From a virus, in the IMG/VR virus record IMGVR_UViG_3300006805_000061, positions 1 to 39,746 of that record: a DNA stretch of 39,746 nucleotides; one strand, 5' to 3'. Position numbers and translations under genes: made by a program. Of the stretch, positions 22,255 through 33,700 are shown piece after piece (position 1 is the first letter of the stretch; the number at the start of each line of letters is the position of its first letter). The notes beneath the pieces are model-generated. The model was not told the origin of the DNA. It ran no database searches and saw only the letters and a program-made list of their open reading frames with translations.

Positions 22255-23250
22255 ATGGCAAAAGTTTCACCGGGTAGCGTTCATGTCAACGCCCCATTGA
22301 CCAACGTTAGTATTGCGATGTTGCAGAATGCGGGTGATTTTATCGCCTCCCGTGTTTTCCCCAACATTCCAGTCAGCAAGCGTAGTGATCGTTACTACAC
22401 TTATGATCGTGGTGAGTTTAACCGCGACGAAATGCAAGAACGTGCGCCAGCCACTGAATCGGCAGGTGCGACTTACAGCATTGATAACACGCCTACTTAC
22501 TACTGCCCAGTCTATGCCATCCACCATGACATTGACGATGAAACACGCGATAACGCAGATGATGTATTAGCACCAGACATGGAAGCTACGACATTCGTCA
22601 CACAAAAAGCGTTAATCAAACGTGAAAAGTTGTGGGCGAATAAGTACTTCAAAACAGGTGTCTGGACATTAGAGTTGCAAGGTGTTGCCTCTTCCCCGTC
22701 TACTGACGAAGTATTGCAATGGAATGATGCAAATAGTAACCCTGTTAGCGATATTAAAGCCGCCATTTTAGCGGTCAAAAAATCAACTGGCCTCAAGCCT
22801 AATAAGCTTGTCTTAGGCGCGGAAGTCTGGAATGTTTTATCAGACCATCCTGATGTTGTTGATCGTATCAAGTACAGTGGTGGCGTTGGCCCTGCTAATC
22901 CTGCAGTTGTTAGCATTGCAGCGGTTGCCCAATTGGTTGGCGTTGAAGAAATTTTGGTGATGGAGGCCATCGAAAACACTGCGAAAGAAGGCCAAACCCC
23001 TGCCCATGTGTTTATTGGTGGCAAACATGCCTTGCTGGCCTATGCAGCCAAAAAGACGGGCTTGATGACTCCGTCTGCTGGTTATACTTTCTCATGGACT
23101 GGCCATATTGGTGCAGGTATGGAAGGCAACCGTATTCGCCGCTTCCGCATGGAGGCTATCAAGTCAGATCGTGTTGAAATCGAAATGGCTTTCGATCAGA
23201 AGTTAGTAGCCGCTGATTTGGGCTTTTTCTTCAAAGATATTGTCGCCTAA
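22255..23250 (+). CDS. Major capsid protein
   Basis: A 331-residue protein with a strong AGGAG site. MAKVSPGSVHVNAPLTNVSI and FIASRVFPNIPVSKRSDRYY and PVYAIHHDIDDETRDNADDV are typical for a HK97-fold major capsid of the group with N-terminal FPxIPVxKxSDxYY. It has no long scaffold-like N-arm, consistent with a separate scaffold gene. It ends 19 bases before a strong terminator. Confidence 0.9.
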   Translation: MAKVSPGSVHVNAPLTNVSIAMLQNAGDFIASRVFPNIPVSKRSDRYYTYDRGEFNRDEMQERAPATESAGATYSIDNTPTYYCPVYAIHHDIDDETRDNADDVLAPDMEATTFVTQKALIKREKLWANKYFKTGVWTLELQGVASSPSTDEVLQWNDANSNPVSDIKAAILAVKKSTGLKPNKLVLGAEVWNVLSDHPDVVDRIKYSGGVGPANPAVVSIAAVAQLVGVEEILVMEAIENTAKEGQTPAHVFIGGKHALLAYAAKKTGLMTPSAGYTFSWTGHIGAGMEGNRIRRFRMEAIKSDRVEIEMAFDQKLVAADLGFFFKDIVA

Positions 23251-23269
23251 CGGACAATAGCGTAAAAAC

Positions 23270-23297
23270 AAAACGGCAGGATTATTCCTGCCGTTTT
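23270..23297 (+). terminator. Strong bidirectional terminator after the capsid gene
   Basis: A perfect 12-bp stem AAAACGGCAGGA/TCCTGCCGTTTT with a TTAT loop. It can end transcription in both directions and lies 19 bases after the major capsid gene, so later genes probably receive less transcript than the capsid. Confidence 0.9.
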
Positions 23298-23329
23298 GCC
23301 ATCAAACCCCAGAATTAGAAGTGACGACT

Positions 23330-23896
23330 ATGAAAAACAAACCTCCACGCATTCCATTCAGTACTGCTTTCCAGTTTATTGCCACTGGTCCATTAACAAT
23401 GAATGGCATTGCCTATAATACTGATGATGACGTTGATTTAAGTGCGCTTAGCGACTATAGACAACAACAGCTTTTTAATAATCGCAAGATCCGCGTCAAA
23501 ACAGATGCCAATGGCAATCCAATCGCCAAGCACCTTGTTACACAAGCAGAGGCTGATGAAACAGCGGCATTGTTAGCACAGCAACAAGCAGAAGCCGATG
23601 AAGCGGCGCGCGTCGCCAAAGAAATTGCCGATAAAGAAGCACAAGCAGAAGCAGAAAAGTTAGCCAAAGAGCAAGCCGAATCAGCTAAGAAAAATGATGA
23701 TATTGATTTGCCACCTGCTAAGCCAGCTATGCCAGAAGCGGGCACATTACAAGCACCTAAAGTGAGTGGTAAATACTCAATCAAGCATACTGGTGGTGGC
23801 TGGTGGAAGGTTTTCGACAATCAAGGCAATGAAATGACCGAAGGCTTGAAAAAAGACGCTGCTATCACGGCTATGGATGCTTTAGAGAATAAATAA
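23330..23896 (+). CDS. Coiled-coil head-region protein
   Basis: A 188-residue protein (ATG 23330, not the GTG nine bases earlier). The middle ~75-122 is Ala/Glu/Gln-rich coiled coil (AEADETAALLAQQQAEADEA). The C-terminal ~40 residues (KYSIKHTGGGWWKVFDNQGN) look like a small folded domain. Its place between the capsid and connector genes is usual for a head-completion or accessory protein. No family recognised. Confidence 0.6.
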   Translation: MKNKPPRIPFSTAFQFIATGPLTMNGIAYNTDDDVDLSALSDYRQQQLFNNRKIRVKTDANGNPIAKHLVTQAEADETAALLAQQQAEADEAARVAKEIADKEAQAEAEKLAKEQAESAKKNDDIDLPPAKPAMPEAGTLQAPKVSGKYSIKHTGGGWWKVFDNQGNEMTEGLKKDAAITAMDALENK

Positions 23897-23909
23897 TTTG
23901 GGGTAGACC

Positions 23910-24491
23910 ATGGCTATTATCATTGAAGATGGTACGGGAAAAGACGATGCCGATAGCATGGTAAGTGTTGCTGATGCCGATGCTTATCATGCAAAACGCG
24001 CAAATACTACTTGGGCTGATTTAGGTACGCCAGAAAAAGAAGCTGCTTTAGTAAAAGCATGCGACTACCTCAATGATGGTAGTCGTTTTATATTTTATGG
24101 CGAAAAGCTGACTGGGTACAGCCAAGCAATGCCATGGCCTCGTAGTGATGCTATTGATCGTTATGAAGGTGCTATTCCAAGCGATGTGATACCAAAGCGC
24201 GTTATTTTTGCAGTTTGTGAATTAGCATTGGTTTCTGGATCAGGTGAAGAACTAAGCCCATCTCTTGATCGCGGCGGAATGATTCTTAGCGAGCAGGTTG
24301 GCCCCATTAGCACTACTTACGCCGCAGGTGCTCCCGCAGGTGTAGTTTATCAATCGGCAATGGGGCAATTACGCCCTTTATTGCGTCCAGAAAGCTATGG
24401 CGAATGTGATTATGTAATGCCGCCACAGTGGGGAAATTCTCACGTCGAAGATATTTTTGATATTGGCATGAGCGATGGCCGAGGCTGTTAA
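23910..24491 (+). CDS. Head-tail connector (DnaT-like)
   Basis: A 193-residue protein. MAIIIEDGTGKDDADSMVSV and ADAYHAKRANTTWADLGTPE and KACDYLNDG ... AMPWPRSD fit the DnaT-like family found between capsid and tail genes. It is a probable connector that attaches the portal to the neck. The order of this gene, a 126-residue gene and an HK97 gp10-like gene is standard. Confidence 0.75.
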   Translation: MAIIIEDGTGKDDADSMVSVADADAYHAKRANTTWADLGTPEKEAALVKACDYLNDGSRFIFYGEKLTGYSQAMPWPRSDAIDRYEGAIPSDVIPKRVIFAVCELALVSGSGEELSPSLDRGGMILSEQVGPISTTYAAGAPAGVVYQSAMGQLRPLLRPESYGECDYVMPPQWGNSHVEDIFDIGMSDGRGC

Positions 24492-24493
24492 TT

Positions 24494-24874
24494 ATGAGTA
24501 CCGTGTACAACCATGAAATAGATATGGCGCATCGGTTAATTGCCCGAAAAGGACAAAAAACCACCATAAAAAAACATATTGACGGCACAAAAGATCCCGT
24601 TTCTCAAACAGAAACAGGTGGAAGTGATGTTAGTGTCATAACGAAAGGTGTATTTCTTCCGCCAGGTATGACTTATTCAAAAGAGGCTGGCGGATTAGTG
24701 CGGTTAGTTAATCATACGATTTATATATCGCCTAAAGGCTTGGCTATTGATGCGCCTGTCAGTGGTGATATTGTTAGCGATAAGAATAATGCCAATTACA
24801 TCGTTGACAGCACTACCGAGTACAAGCCTGATGGTACACCTGTTTTGTGGGTGGTTTTGGCAAAGCTGGCTTAA
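24494..24874 (+). CDS. Putative head-closure/neck protein
   Basis: A 126-residue beta-rich protein. The segments VFLPPGMTYSKEAGGLVRLV and YISPKGLAIDAPVSGDIVSD resemble head-closure proteins of siphoviruses. The start lies two bases after the previous gene's stop. The assignment depends mainly on the position between the connector and the gp10-like protein. Confidence 0.6.
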   Translation: MSTVYNHEIDMAHRLIARKGQKTTIKKHIDGTKDPVSQTETGGSDVSVITKGVFLPPGMTYSKEAGGLVRLVNHTIYISPKGLAIDAPVSGDIVSDKNNANYIVDSTTEYKPDGTPVLWVVLAKLA

Positions 24875-24877
24875 GTC

Positions 24878-25288
24878 ATGGCTAAGAAAGCATTCAGCGC
24901 AGACATTAGCAAATGGTGCAAAAAAGCAGGCGAAAAAGCGGGTGCTGTTGCCCGTATGACCTGTTTTGATATGGCTGAAATGGTGGTAATGATGACACCA
25001 GTCGATACAGGTTATGCCCGTGGAGGCTGGCAGCCATCTTTAATGACCGCAATATCAGGTGTTAATACTCTTGATGCAAGCGGCGCAGTATCAATAAACG
25101 AAATATCATTAGTGACAGCTCAGATGAAAATTGGTGATGTGTTTTATATGACCAACAATGTAGCTTATATTTGGGATTTGGAATATGGATCATCATTGCA
25201 GGCACCCAAGGGCATGGTGCGTATTACTGTCGCTAAAGCCAAAGCTATCGCGCAAAAAAATATCAACATCGTGAAGGCGTGGACGTGA
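24878..25288 (+). CDS. HK97 gp10-like tail-completion protein
   Basis: A 136-residue protein. RMTCFDMAEMVVMMTPVDTGY then ARGGWQPSL is the HK97 gp10 signature (T-P-V-D-T-G-x-x-R-x-x-W), followed by NNVAYIWDLEYGSS. It is a small neck/tail-completion protein. It overlaps the next gene (TGATG). Confidence 0.8.
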   Translation: MAKKAFSADISKWCKKAGEKAGAVARMTCFDMAEMVVMMTPVDTGYARGGWQPSLMTAISGVNTLDASGAVSINEISLVTAQMKIGDVFYMTNNVAYIWDLEYGSSLQAPKGMVRITVAKAKAIAQKNINIVKAWT

Positions 25289-25707
25289 TGGAAGATTTTA
25301 GAATTAGAGCTGCTTTACGGGCAAGATTATTAACAGTGTCATCACTCCCAGAACAGCAATGGGAGAATGAATTTTATACGCCAGTTCCGGGTACTCCTTA
25401 TTTAAAAGAACACCTAATGCCGACAGACCACGCTATTGCTACTTTTGGTGGAAATGGCGCGGTCGATGCTATTATGAAAGATGAGGGATTATGGCAAATA
25501 AGTGTTTTTTACCCACAGGGAGAGGGTACGAAAAACGCTCAAGCCATGGTGAAAGAAATATGTGCCAAGTTTAAAGTTGGCACTAAGTTGAATTATGAAG
25601 GTGTTAGCTTCACCATTATGAAGATTGATGTTGCTCCAAGCATAGATAAGCCAGTATGGTATTCTGTGCCAATAACGATTAAGTACCTGTCACACCAAGC
25701 AAACTAA
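25288..25707 (+). CDS. Tail terminator protein (DUF4128-like)
   Basis: A 139-residue protein read from ATG 25288, which overlaps the preceding TGA. MEDFRIRAALRARLL, a GLWQISVFYPQGEGTKNAQA segment and a C-terminal PVWYSVPITIKY match DUF4128-type tail-terminator proteins, which cap the tail tube before head joining. Confidence 0.75.
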   Translation: MEDFRIRAALRARLLTVSSLPEQQWENEFYTPVPGTPYLKEHLMPTDHAIATFGGNGAVDAIMKDEGLWQISVFYPQGEGTKNAQAMVKEICAKFKVGTKLNYEGVSFTIMKIDVAPSIDKPVWYSVPITIKYLSHQAN

Positions 25708-25728
25708 CAAAGAAAGTGGAGAATCACT

Positions 25729-26880
25729 ATGTACGCAAATGGCATTTTAGTTGGCCTCAGCTATGTCAAAGAAGTAACCCGTGGCGTAACCCCGGATACA
25801 CCAACAATGAAGTCGTTGCGCGCTACATCGCGTAACATCAACTTAGAAAAGAACTCTGTTACATCGGCAGAGCGTCGCACAGACCGCCAAATTGCTGACA
25901 TGCGCCATGCCAGCATTAAAGTGACTGGATCCGTTGGGTATGAATTATGTGCTCAAGCGCATGATGATATGCTTGCCGCAGCGATTAGGAGTGCGTTTGC
26001 TTCTGTGACACAAATTTCTGGCGTGAATATGGCGGCTGCAGCAACAGCCAATACAATCACGCGAGCAACGGGTTCATTTATTACTGATAACATTCAAGCT
26101 GGTATGACTATTTTAGCCGCTGGTTTTGCTACTGGCGGTAATAATGGCCGTCATTTGGTGATCAATGTAACTGCAACTGTTTTAACAGTTGCGAGCACGT
26201 TAGCAACGGATGCTAGTGCGTCTGGCGTAACAATTGATGTCGTTGGTAAAGTGGCAAAAGTTGGGACTACATTAGACACGTTTACTTTTGAGCGTCGTTT
26301 TACTGATGTCGCTAAGTATCAGCAGTTTGTTGGTGTAGCGGTTAACCAAATGTCGTTTTCAATTCAGCCAGATCAAATGGTTAGTGGCTCAATTGATTTA
26401 ATCGGCATGGGTGGCGGTGAAATTAGTGATACTAGCCTTGGATCGCCAGTTGCTGCAGCTAGTAACTCCCCATTGGTGTCTTTTGATGGGGCTATTTACG
26501 CTGATGGGGAGAAACGCGCTGTTGTGACTGGTTTAGATTTTACGATCAATAATAATCGTTCTGTCGTACCAGTTGTCGGCTCAATTATTAGCCCTGATGT
26601 GTTTGAAGGGCAGGCAGTTATTACTGGTACCGTAACTGCATTTTTTGCAGACGTAACAGAATATAATCTTTTCAGAAATGAAACAGATTCGCAAATGGGT
26701 ATTAAGCTTAACGACATCAACGGCACTGACTTTTTATCGTTCATGTTCCCACGTTTGAAATTTAGCGCGGCGACAATGGATCCACCGCAGAATGGCCCAG
26801 TTACTTTATCCATGCCTTTCTCGGCTTTGTACGATAGCGTCACAGGTACTTCTATTACAATTCAACGTGGTAACACATAA
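25729..26880 (+). CDS. Major tail tube protein
   Basis: A 383-residue protein. The N-terminus (MYANGILVGLSYVKEVTRGV then TPDTPTMKSLRATSRN) and the repeated S-E/D-R-x-T and beta-rich character fit the phage tail tube family. A region rich in Ala/Thr/Val at ~95-180 (TANTITRATGSFITDNIQAG) looks like an inserted surface beta domain. GTGGAG precedes the ATG. A hairpin terminator follows 43 bases downstream. Confidence 0.85.
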   Translation: MYANGILVGLSYVKEVTRGVTPDTPTMKSLRATSRNINLEKNSVTSAERRTDRQIADMRHASIKVTGSVGYELCAQAHDDMLAAAIRSAFASVTQISGVNMAAAATANTITRATGSFITDNIQAGMTILAAGFATGGNNGRHLVINVTATVLTVASTLATDASASGVTIDVVGKVAKVGTTLDTFTFERRFTDVAKYQQFVGVAVNQMSFSIQPDQMVSGSIDLIGMGGGEISDTSLGSPVAAASNSPLVSFDGAIYADGEKRAVVTGLDFTINNNRSVVPVVGSIISPDVFEGQAVITGTVTAFFADVTEYNLFRNETDSQMGIKLNDINGTDFLSFMFPRLKFSAATMDPPQNGPVTLSMPFSALYDSVTGTSITIQRGNT

Positions 26881-26922
26881 GACTAGAAACTAGCATAATA
26901 TGATGCTATTTTGTCATCTTAT

Positions 26923-26954
26923 CGGCGCATTACTTCGCGGTATGCGCCGTTTTT
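26923..26954 (+). terminator. Terminator-like hairpin after the tail tube gene
   Basis: CGGCGCAT/ATGCGCCG is an 8-bp perfect stem with a TACTTCGCGGT loop, followed by TTTTT. It lies 27 bases before the chaperone gene and probably reduces transcription past the abundant tail tube gene. Confidence 0.75.
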
Positions 26955-26980
26955 ACAATCAATCCCAGAGAGATAAAAAC

Positions 26981-27388
26981 ATGTTTAAAATCCCAGAACT
27001 TGACAGCGTAAGCGCGGCTAATAATGGCGAAGTATTAGAAATCGAAGGTGCTAACGGTGTTGTTAGTCGTGATGAAAATGGCAATGCCAAGTTACAGTTG
27101 ACGTTATTGGGTAGTGATAGTTCTGCTTTCAAAGCGGTACAAAATCGCCAGACCAATAAACGCCTTGCTAAGCGTCAAAACTTGAAGCTAACAGCCGAAG
27201 AACTGGAAGCAGAAACCATTGAAACATTGGCAGCGTGTACCGTCGCATGGCATGGTTTTAATGACGCTAATGGCAATCCTGTTATCTGCAACAAAGCTAA
27301 CGCGGCTGTTCTTTATCGTCAATTCCCAGCCATTCGTGAACAAGCAGACCGCTTTATTAACGACCGCACCAATTTTTTGCCGAAATAG
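26981..27388 (+). CDS. Tail assembly chaperone, short form (gpG-like)
   Basis: A 135-residue protein read from ATG 26981 with AGAGAG upstream. A longer in-frame start at 26900 would run through the terminator hairpin. It sits between tail tube and tape measure genes, as lambda G does. MFKIPELDSVSAANNGEVLE and a Arg/Lys/Leu-rich helical C-terminus (REQADRFINDRTNFLPK). A TTTTTTG slippery sequence lies near its 3' end. Confidence 0.8.
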   Translation: MFKIPELDSVSAANNGEVLEIEGANGVVSRDENGNAKLQLTLLGSDSSAFKAVQNRQTNKRLAKRQNLKLTAEELEAETIETLAACTVAWHGFNDANGNPVICNKANAAVLYRQFPAIREQADRFINDRTNFLPK

Positions 27389-27762
27389 CTGAGCAGCTTT
27401 TAGAGTTTGCAAAGCACCAATTTTGGCTACAAAAACCCGTTAACAAAGATGCAAAGGGCAAGGAAGCCCAACTAACAAACCGTAAATCACTTGAACAAGT
27501 TGAACGATCAACAGGCCAAAGACCCGCGCAGCTTGATGGTGTTGAGTGTCCTGATGTCGTTCATCATTTGTGGTTGTGGTTTATGGAACTACACGAAGCC
27601 AGAGGCAGCAATGGCTTTGGTTATAATCCAATCAGCTATCAAGACATACTTTCATGGGCAATTCTGACTTGTAGAACACCTAGTTCTTGGGAAGTTTCAA
27701 CCATAAAGGCATTAGATGCGCTATTCTTGAACCCATCTGAGGAACAACAAGAAAGCGAGTAA
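26981..27762 (+). CDS. Tail assembly chaperone, -1 frameshift fusion (gpGT-like)
   Basis: The -1 frame is open from before 27361 to the stop at 27760-27762. A -1 slip on T-TTT-TTG (27373-27379) joins the short form to AEIAEQLLEFAKHQFWLQKP and on to WFMELHEARGSNGFGYNPIS, giving about 260 residues. The downstream frame has no good start of its own near its beginning; the only sizeable ATG start is in-frame and much later (27592). This is the conserved G/GT frameshift of long-tailed phages: both forms coat the tape measure protein during tail assembly. Confidence 0.8.
27373..27379 (+). other. Slippery heptamer for -1 frameshift
   Basis: T TTT TTG in the frame of the short chaperone, nine bases before its TAG stop (27386-27388). 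It matches the X XXY YYZ pattern, and the -1 frame then continues for 127 codons. No pseudoknot was folded. Confidence 0.75.
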
Positions 27763-27767
27763 CTATT

Positions 27768-30700
27768 ATGTCTGGCCAAGATATTGCCGAACTTGGTTTT
27801 GCCGTCGATACCAGCGATGTTAAACAAGCTACCAAAGACTTGGATGGCTTAGACAAAGCTGGTAAAAACGTTGAAACGTCAGCAACCCGCCTAGAAAAAA
27901 TAGCCAACAAAGTTTATGGCATTATCGCTCAGCAAATGAGGGCGGCAGGTCAATCTATCTCTAATACTATGCGCGACATGGTTGGCTCAGTTGATACCCT
28001 TGAGAAAAAATACGCCGCTTTTGAAATAGTCGTTGCCGCACTGACAGGCAATATCTATAAGCTCGGTCGTGCATTGGCTTTAAATTCTGGCGAGTTTAGA
28101 GATCACGAAAAAGAAGTGTCAGCCACGGCCAAGGCTTATAATCTGCTTAAAATCGGGCTTGCTGTTTTAGGTATTGGACTCGGTATCCAGCAGCTCATGG
28201 ACTACAGCAACCAATACGGCCAATTACGCGGCCAATTAGCCCTAAACACTGCTAGTTCACATGAATTAAATGACGCATGGCGCGACCTCTACAATATCAG
28301 CCAAAACACAGCTCAAAGCCTTGCGGGCACGATTGAGCTTTATTCACGTTTAGCGCGTAGCACCAAATCATTGGGACTTACTCAGAAAGAGCTTGTTTCA
28401 GTCGTCGATACCGTAAATAAAACTTTACTCATTTCTAAAGCACCTGCCGCCTCGGCAGAGGCCGCGCTATTTCAATTGTCGCAAGGTTTAGCAGCTGGTG
28501 CGCTGCGTGGTGATGAGTTGAACTCAGTCATGGAACAAACACCTCGCTTATCACAGGCTATTGCTGATGGCATAGGCGTTAGCGTTGGCGCGCTGCGTAA
28601 TATGGGTGCAGAAGGCAAGATCACCAGCGAAGTTATTATCTCTGCCTTGCAACGGACTAAAACAGCTGTAAACGACGAATTTGGTAGCGTATTCGTGAGC
28701 TTAAATAACGCTATGTCCCGTGTAGATACTTCGATGGTGCAGCTCGTTGGCCGTGCTGATGAAGCAGCTGGCGCGTCGCGTGTTTTTGGCGAACAAATTG
28801 CATTTTTTACTGAGAAGTTGGAACGCCCAGAAACACTAAATGGACTAACTGCTGTTCTTGAAAAGATGGCTACCGCGTTGAATATCGTCGCTTATGCTGT
28901 TCAGGCCGTATTCAATCATTTGACAGCATTACTAACACTTTTTGCTGCATATAAGCTTATTGGATTACTTTTTAGCATTGCCCAAGGTTTTGCATTTTGG
29001 AATCTAATGATGACCGGGTTAAACATCACCATCGGATCAACTACCTTAAGGATCCCCGCACTACTTGGCGGGATTATCTCTCTCGGTAATGCGTCGGCAC
29101 AATCAGCCGCTAAAGTTGGCGTGTTAGCACTGGCTCTTAAAATTGCAGGTGGCCCGATTGGTTTATTGATGAGCCTGTTAGCCATTATTGCCCCGCTTTA
29201 TTTGATTTTTGCTAGTCATGCAACTACAGCGCAGGACGCACAAAGTAATTTTAATAAGGAGTTGCAGGCTACAGGAAGTACAGCCGAAGATTACATAGAT
29301 GCTCTCAGTCGCATGGATGAGGCACAGAAAAAGATTCTAAATAATCGTCTAGATGTACAACTTGGCAACCAGACTGATGCTATGAAAGAGCAAATGTCGG
29401 AGCTTAAGGGGCTTTTGAGTTCAGAAATTTTTAGCACAGGATCAATGTTCGAGAAGAGGGGGACAAACTCTGATAGAGCCAAAGCTTTGTCATCCGTAGA
29501 CGCAACGATAAAGGTATTTTCTGACGATCCGAACGAAGGCGCAGCCGCAGTCGAAAAGCTGATTAGCACCTATGAGGATTTGGCGAAAAAAGCAGGTACA
29601 AGCGAAGAGAGCATTCAAAAAACCACGCTCCGTATGCGTGAAATGACCGATGCCGCACGCCAAGCAGCGCGTGATATTGAGACAACGAAAGGAAAGCTGG
29701 GATTACTAAAGGATCAGACCGATGAAACAGCAAAATCACAAGTCGGTTTAGGCGTTGCTTACCAAACCAGCGGCAGCTTGATTGCTGACAATGGTAAGAA
29801 GCTTGATGATCAGTTAGCAAAGCTTAAGCAGGCAGCTGTGCAGGCGGGATTAACAGCCGAAGCATTGGCGCGTCTTCAGGTAAAAAATCAAGGTGGTACG
29901 GCAGCTGACCAAGACTTAGCTGGCCTCTATTCAACAAGAAAGGAGGCTCTTGATAAGTATCGAAAAGCACTTGACGCAAAACGCCCAGATGTTGCTGGTC
30001 AGTTTGCTAATGCAGCTATGGCCACTATTCCCGCAGAAGCAGATATTGCTGCTAATCAAGCAGGTGCTCAGTTTGATAAAGACAATGAACGGGCCATGGC
30101 TATTGCCAAACAAAAAGGCGACATTGACAAAATTAACGCTATGGGCGTGGAACGCCTCAATGTCGTTACTTCTACCTATCTGCGTACTTTGCTAAACGGC
30201 AATGAAGAAGTAAAGGCCAGCATTAGCGGCACTAAGCAGCAAGTTAAAGAAAACCAAGCACTGCAAAAATTACTTGAGAAGGATGATTCCACTCAAAAGT
30301 ATCTTGATAATGCCGAAGCTAGGGAAAAAGCAGATAGTAAAATGGCTGATGCTCTTTTACTAGGGGCTGATGCCGCGCGTAAGGTAGGGATACAAAATGC
30401 TATTGCCGAAAAAGAAACACAGAAACTTAAGGTCACCAAACAGCAACTAACGGACATCGAAAATAAAGCACAGGATACCAAAGACCGACTAAGTGTTGCT
30501 CAAAGTGTTTTTTCAATGCGCGAACAAAATGAGGCTTTAGAAAAACAAATCGCCGCCACCAAAGCGGGCGAAGAGGCTTTAAAAGCCTTCAACAATCAGA
30601 AAGCTTTCGAGGCTGCATTGCGCGGTAAGAACATTGTCGCTGGCAGTAAAGAAGCTATTGCTTTACAGGCTGAAATTGACAAAAAAACATCACTGGATAA

Positions 30701-33700
30701 ACAGCTTGATGATGCTTCAAAAGGCAATGCCTATGATAAAACATTAGATGGTATGGAGCGTCAGCGTATTGCGCTAGAAAGCGAATCTAAGGCTGATTTA
30801 GACTTAACAAAAAGCCAGATTGACTTAAATGTGGTTAAAGCTGTTGCCAATGAAAAGGCTAATAACAAAGACTTAAGTAGTGATCAACTCAAGGCTTATG
30901 AAAAAGAAATCCGTGCAATGGAGGAAGTTAAAGATCATTTGGAGCGGCTAGAAAAAGCACGAGAATTACTCAAAGCCAACCCATTATCAGGCATTGCTGA
31001 TGGCCTTAAAACTTCGTTTGGTGACGCTGGTGCTGCTTTGTCTGGACTAATTGAAAGCGTGATTGAACTACAAAAGAAGCGCGAAGATTCAGCAAAAATT
31101 GAAAAGGCATTACAGGCAGACATTGCCAAAGGTGATGCTAATGCAATTAATGCGGCTATCGCTAACCGTCGCGATTTAGAAAAAGCCACTAATTTGCAAT
31201 ATGCCAACATGGCTAGCGCAGCTAAGGGATTTTTCAAGGAGAACAGCAAAGGATACAAAGCGATGGAGGGCGTAGAGCGCGCTTTCCGTTTGTTTGAGTT
31301 ATTGATGGCGGCGCAATCAGCAGCTAAAAAAATATTCTTAGATAAAGGTGTTGTTGCGGCAAAAGTTGCAGGCGATAACATAATTAATCAAAGCACTATT
31401 GCTAGTGGCGGAATTATTTCAAAAATCATGCAAATGCTTGGCTTGGAAAGTGCCAAGACTGCTGTCGCTAGTTCTGCAACTGGCGACCCATACACCGCTT
31501 TTCCTCGCATGGCGGCAATGATAGCGGCTATGGCTGCATTAGGATTCGCTGTTAACGGCGGTGGCGGCACGCATGTCCCATCATCTGAAACACGACAAGC
31601 CGAACAAGGCACGGGCACAGTATTGGGCGATACCGCAGCTAAAAGCGAAAGCATTGCTAAGGCCATGGAGCTGTTGCGTCAAAACAGTGACGTTAGCCTT
31701 AAGTACAGTAGCGATATGCTTGCCAGCCTACGCAGCATTGATTCCGGCATTAGAGGCTTGGGCGGGATCCTGTCGCGGTCTGGTATTGCAACTGGCAACA
31801 TGAGTGGATTTACCCAAGAAAGTAAAACTGGTTTGCTTGATGTGCTTGGTTTAAATGGCCAAGGTTCTGAAAAAAGAAACGGGATTTTAGGCTTTCTTGG
31901 TGGCGGGCCAATTGGGGCAATGCTATCAGCCCCTCTTGCTAAACTCGTTAATTCAATCTACAGCAAAAAAGTAACGATTGAAGATAGCGGGATCCAAGGC
32001 TTTGCTCAGAAGATTGGCGACATCATGTCAAAAGGCTTTGTAGACCTGCAGTACTACAATGAGATCCGAACTACTAAGAAAGTGGCAGGTGTAAAAGTTA
32101 GCGATAAAACCAGCATAGAAACCCGCTCGGCAGATAATGAAGTCGAACGCCAATTTGGCTTAATTATTGACGGTATTTATGGCAGCGTCTTGGATGCAGC
32201 TACTATTTTGGGCGGGAAAGTTGCCGATATTGATGCAAAGTTAAAAGATACTGTTGTTAACTTTGGCATGATTAGCTTGAAAGGCTTAAGCGGCGATGCG
32301 CTAAGCAAGGCATTGGAGTCTGTTTTCTCTGCATTAGGCGACAACATCGCCAAAAGTATCATGCCTACCGTTGATGAATTTCAGCAAGTCGGAGAAGGTT
32401 ATTATCAAACGCTAGTTCGTGTTGCTGCAGGCGTTGAGCAAGCGGGATTAGTAACGGATAAATTGGGATTAAAAGCTATTTCTTATAGCGACATCATTAA
32501 CAAACAGGGCGACGTTGCCGCTGAATTGACAAGACAAAGCATTTTAGGTGTTGAGAAGTTAGGTGATGGCTTAACAGGTATTGGCGATATTATTTCGAGT
32601 CTTGACGGCACTGCTACAGACCTCGCTGATGTGTATATCAAATTGACCGCGCTGCGTAACATCATGGTCGACACTGGACAGCAAGGGCAGTACTTAACAA
32701 GAACGATTATTCAAGCGGCTGGTGGACTTGACGCTCTGACAGAAGGATTGAACATTTTCCAACGAGAGTTTGGTACTGAGTTTGCAAAGTCGGCTAATGA
32801 TGCTGTTCGCCTATCTGATAAATTTGCTCAGCTCGGCATTGCTATGCCAACAACTCGAGATCAATTTAAGAGCTTAGTTGATGCTGTAGACCTTACAAGT
32901 GAAGCAGGTCAGCGGTTGTACGGCAAGCTAATTTCTTTAGCACCAGCGTTCGTCGAATACCTAACAGCAGTAGATAAGATCACTTCTTTTAACGCTGATA
33001 TTCAACGTCAATTAGCTACTTATACTGCCAGCGGTGTTGATATAGCTATGCAAGAGCTTGAATCATCATTCAATGATTTGCGTAAACAGGCTGCTAATGT
33101 TGGTGGAGATTTGGTTGCTGTAGAAGAATTGTATGGCAGCAGACGCGCAGAGACATTAGATAAATATGCAGAAATGGCGCGTAAAATAGATTTTGATTTA
33201 GCTGTTCGCCAAGCCAAAAATAACAACCAAGATACTACTTTGGCCGCGCTTGAAGAGCAGCAGCGGCTTGAATACAAAGCAGCGGTCGCAGCTAAATATA
33301 CCAGCGAGCAGCTGGCCGCGCTGGCCGCTGTCTTGGATGGCGAATTCAGCTCGGCTGTTGATAAGCTGGCTTTATCAATCAAGCAAAAAAATATCGACAT
33401 TCAGAAGCGTCTAGCTGTTTTCGGTACGACTGAGGAACGTATGAATGCAGCACTTGCAGAGTTTGATTTAAAAGCCGCACAAGAGCTGCAAGATGCAACC
33501 CGCATGGGTGCAGACATCGTCGGGCTTGAAAAAGCGTTGATGCTTGAACGCAACAAAGTAGCAGAGGACTTCTATGCAGACCAGAAGAAAATGGCTGATG
33601 ACTTTAGAAAATGGCTTGATGCTCAGAAGTTTAGTGACACTAGCTCGTTAACGCCTTTGCAGCAGCTTCAAGCAGCTCAAGAGCAGTTTAATGAAACACT

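Noticed and set aside
26900-26980. Longer start for the tail chaperone
   Set aside because: It would be translated through a terminator hairpin; ATG 26981 has its own ribosome binding site.
27568-27762. Separate gene after the tail chaperone
   Set aside because: It is the end of the -1 frame that opens upstream and is better explained by frameshifting on TTTTTTG.
31388-31666. Minus-strand ORFs across the tape measure gene
   Set aside because: Many such ORFs occur opposite Ala/Lys-rich coding sequence and have no domains or ribosome binding sites.
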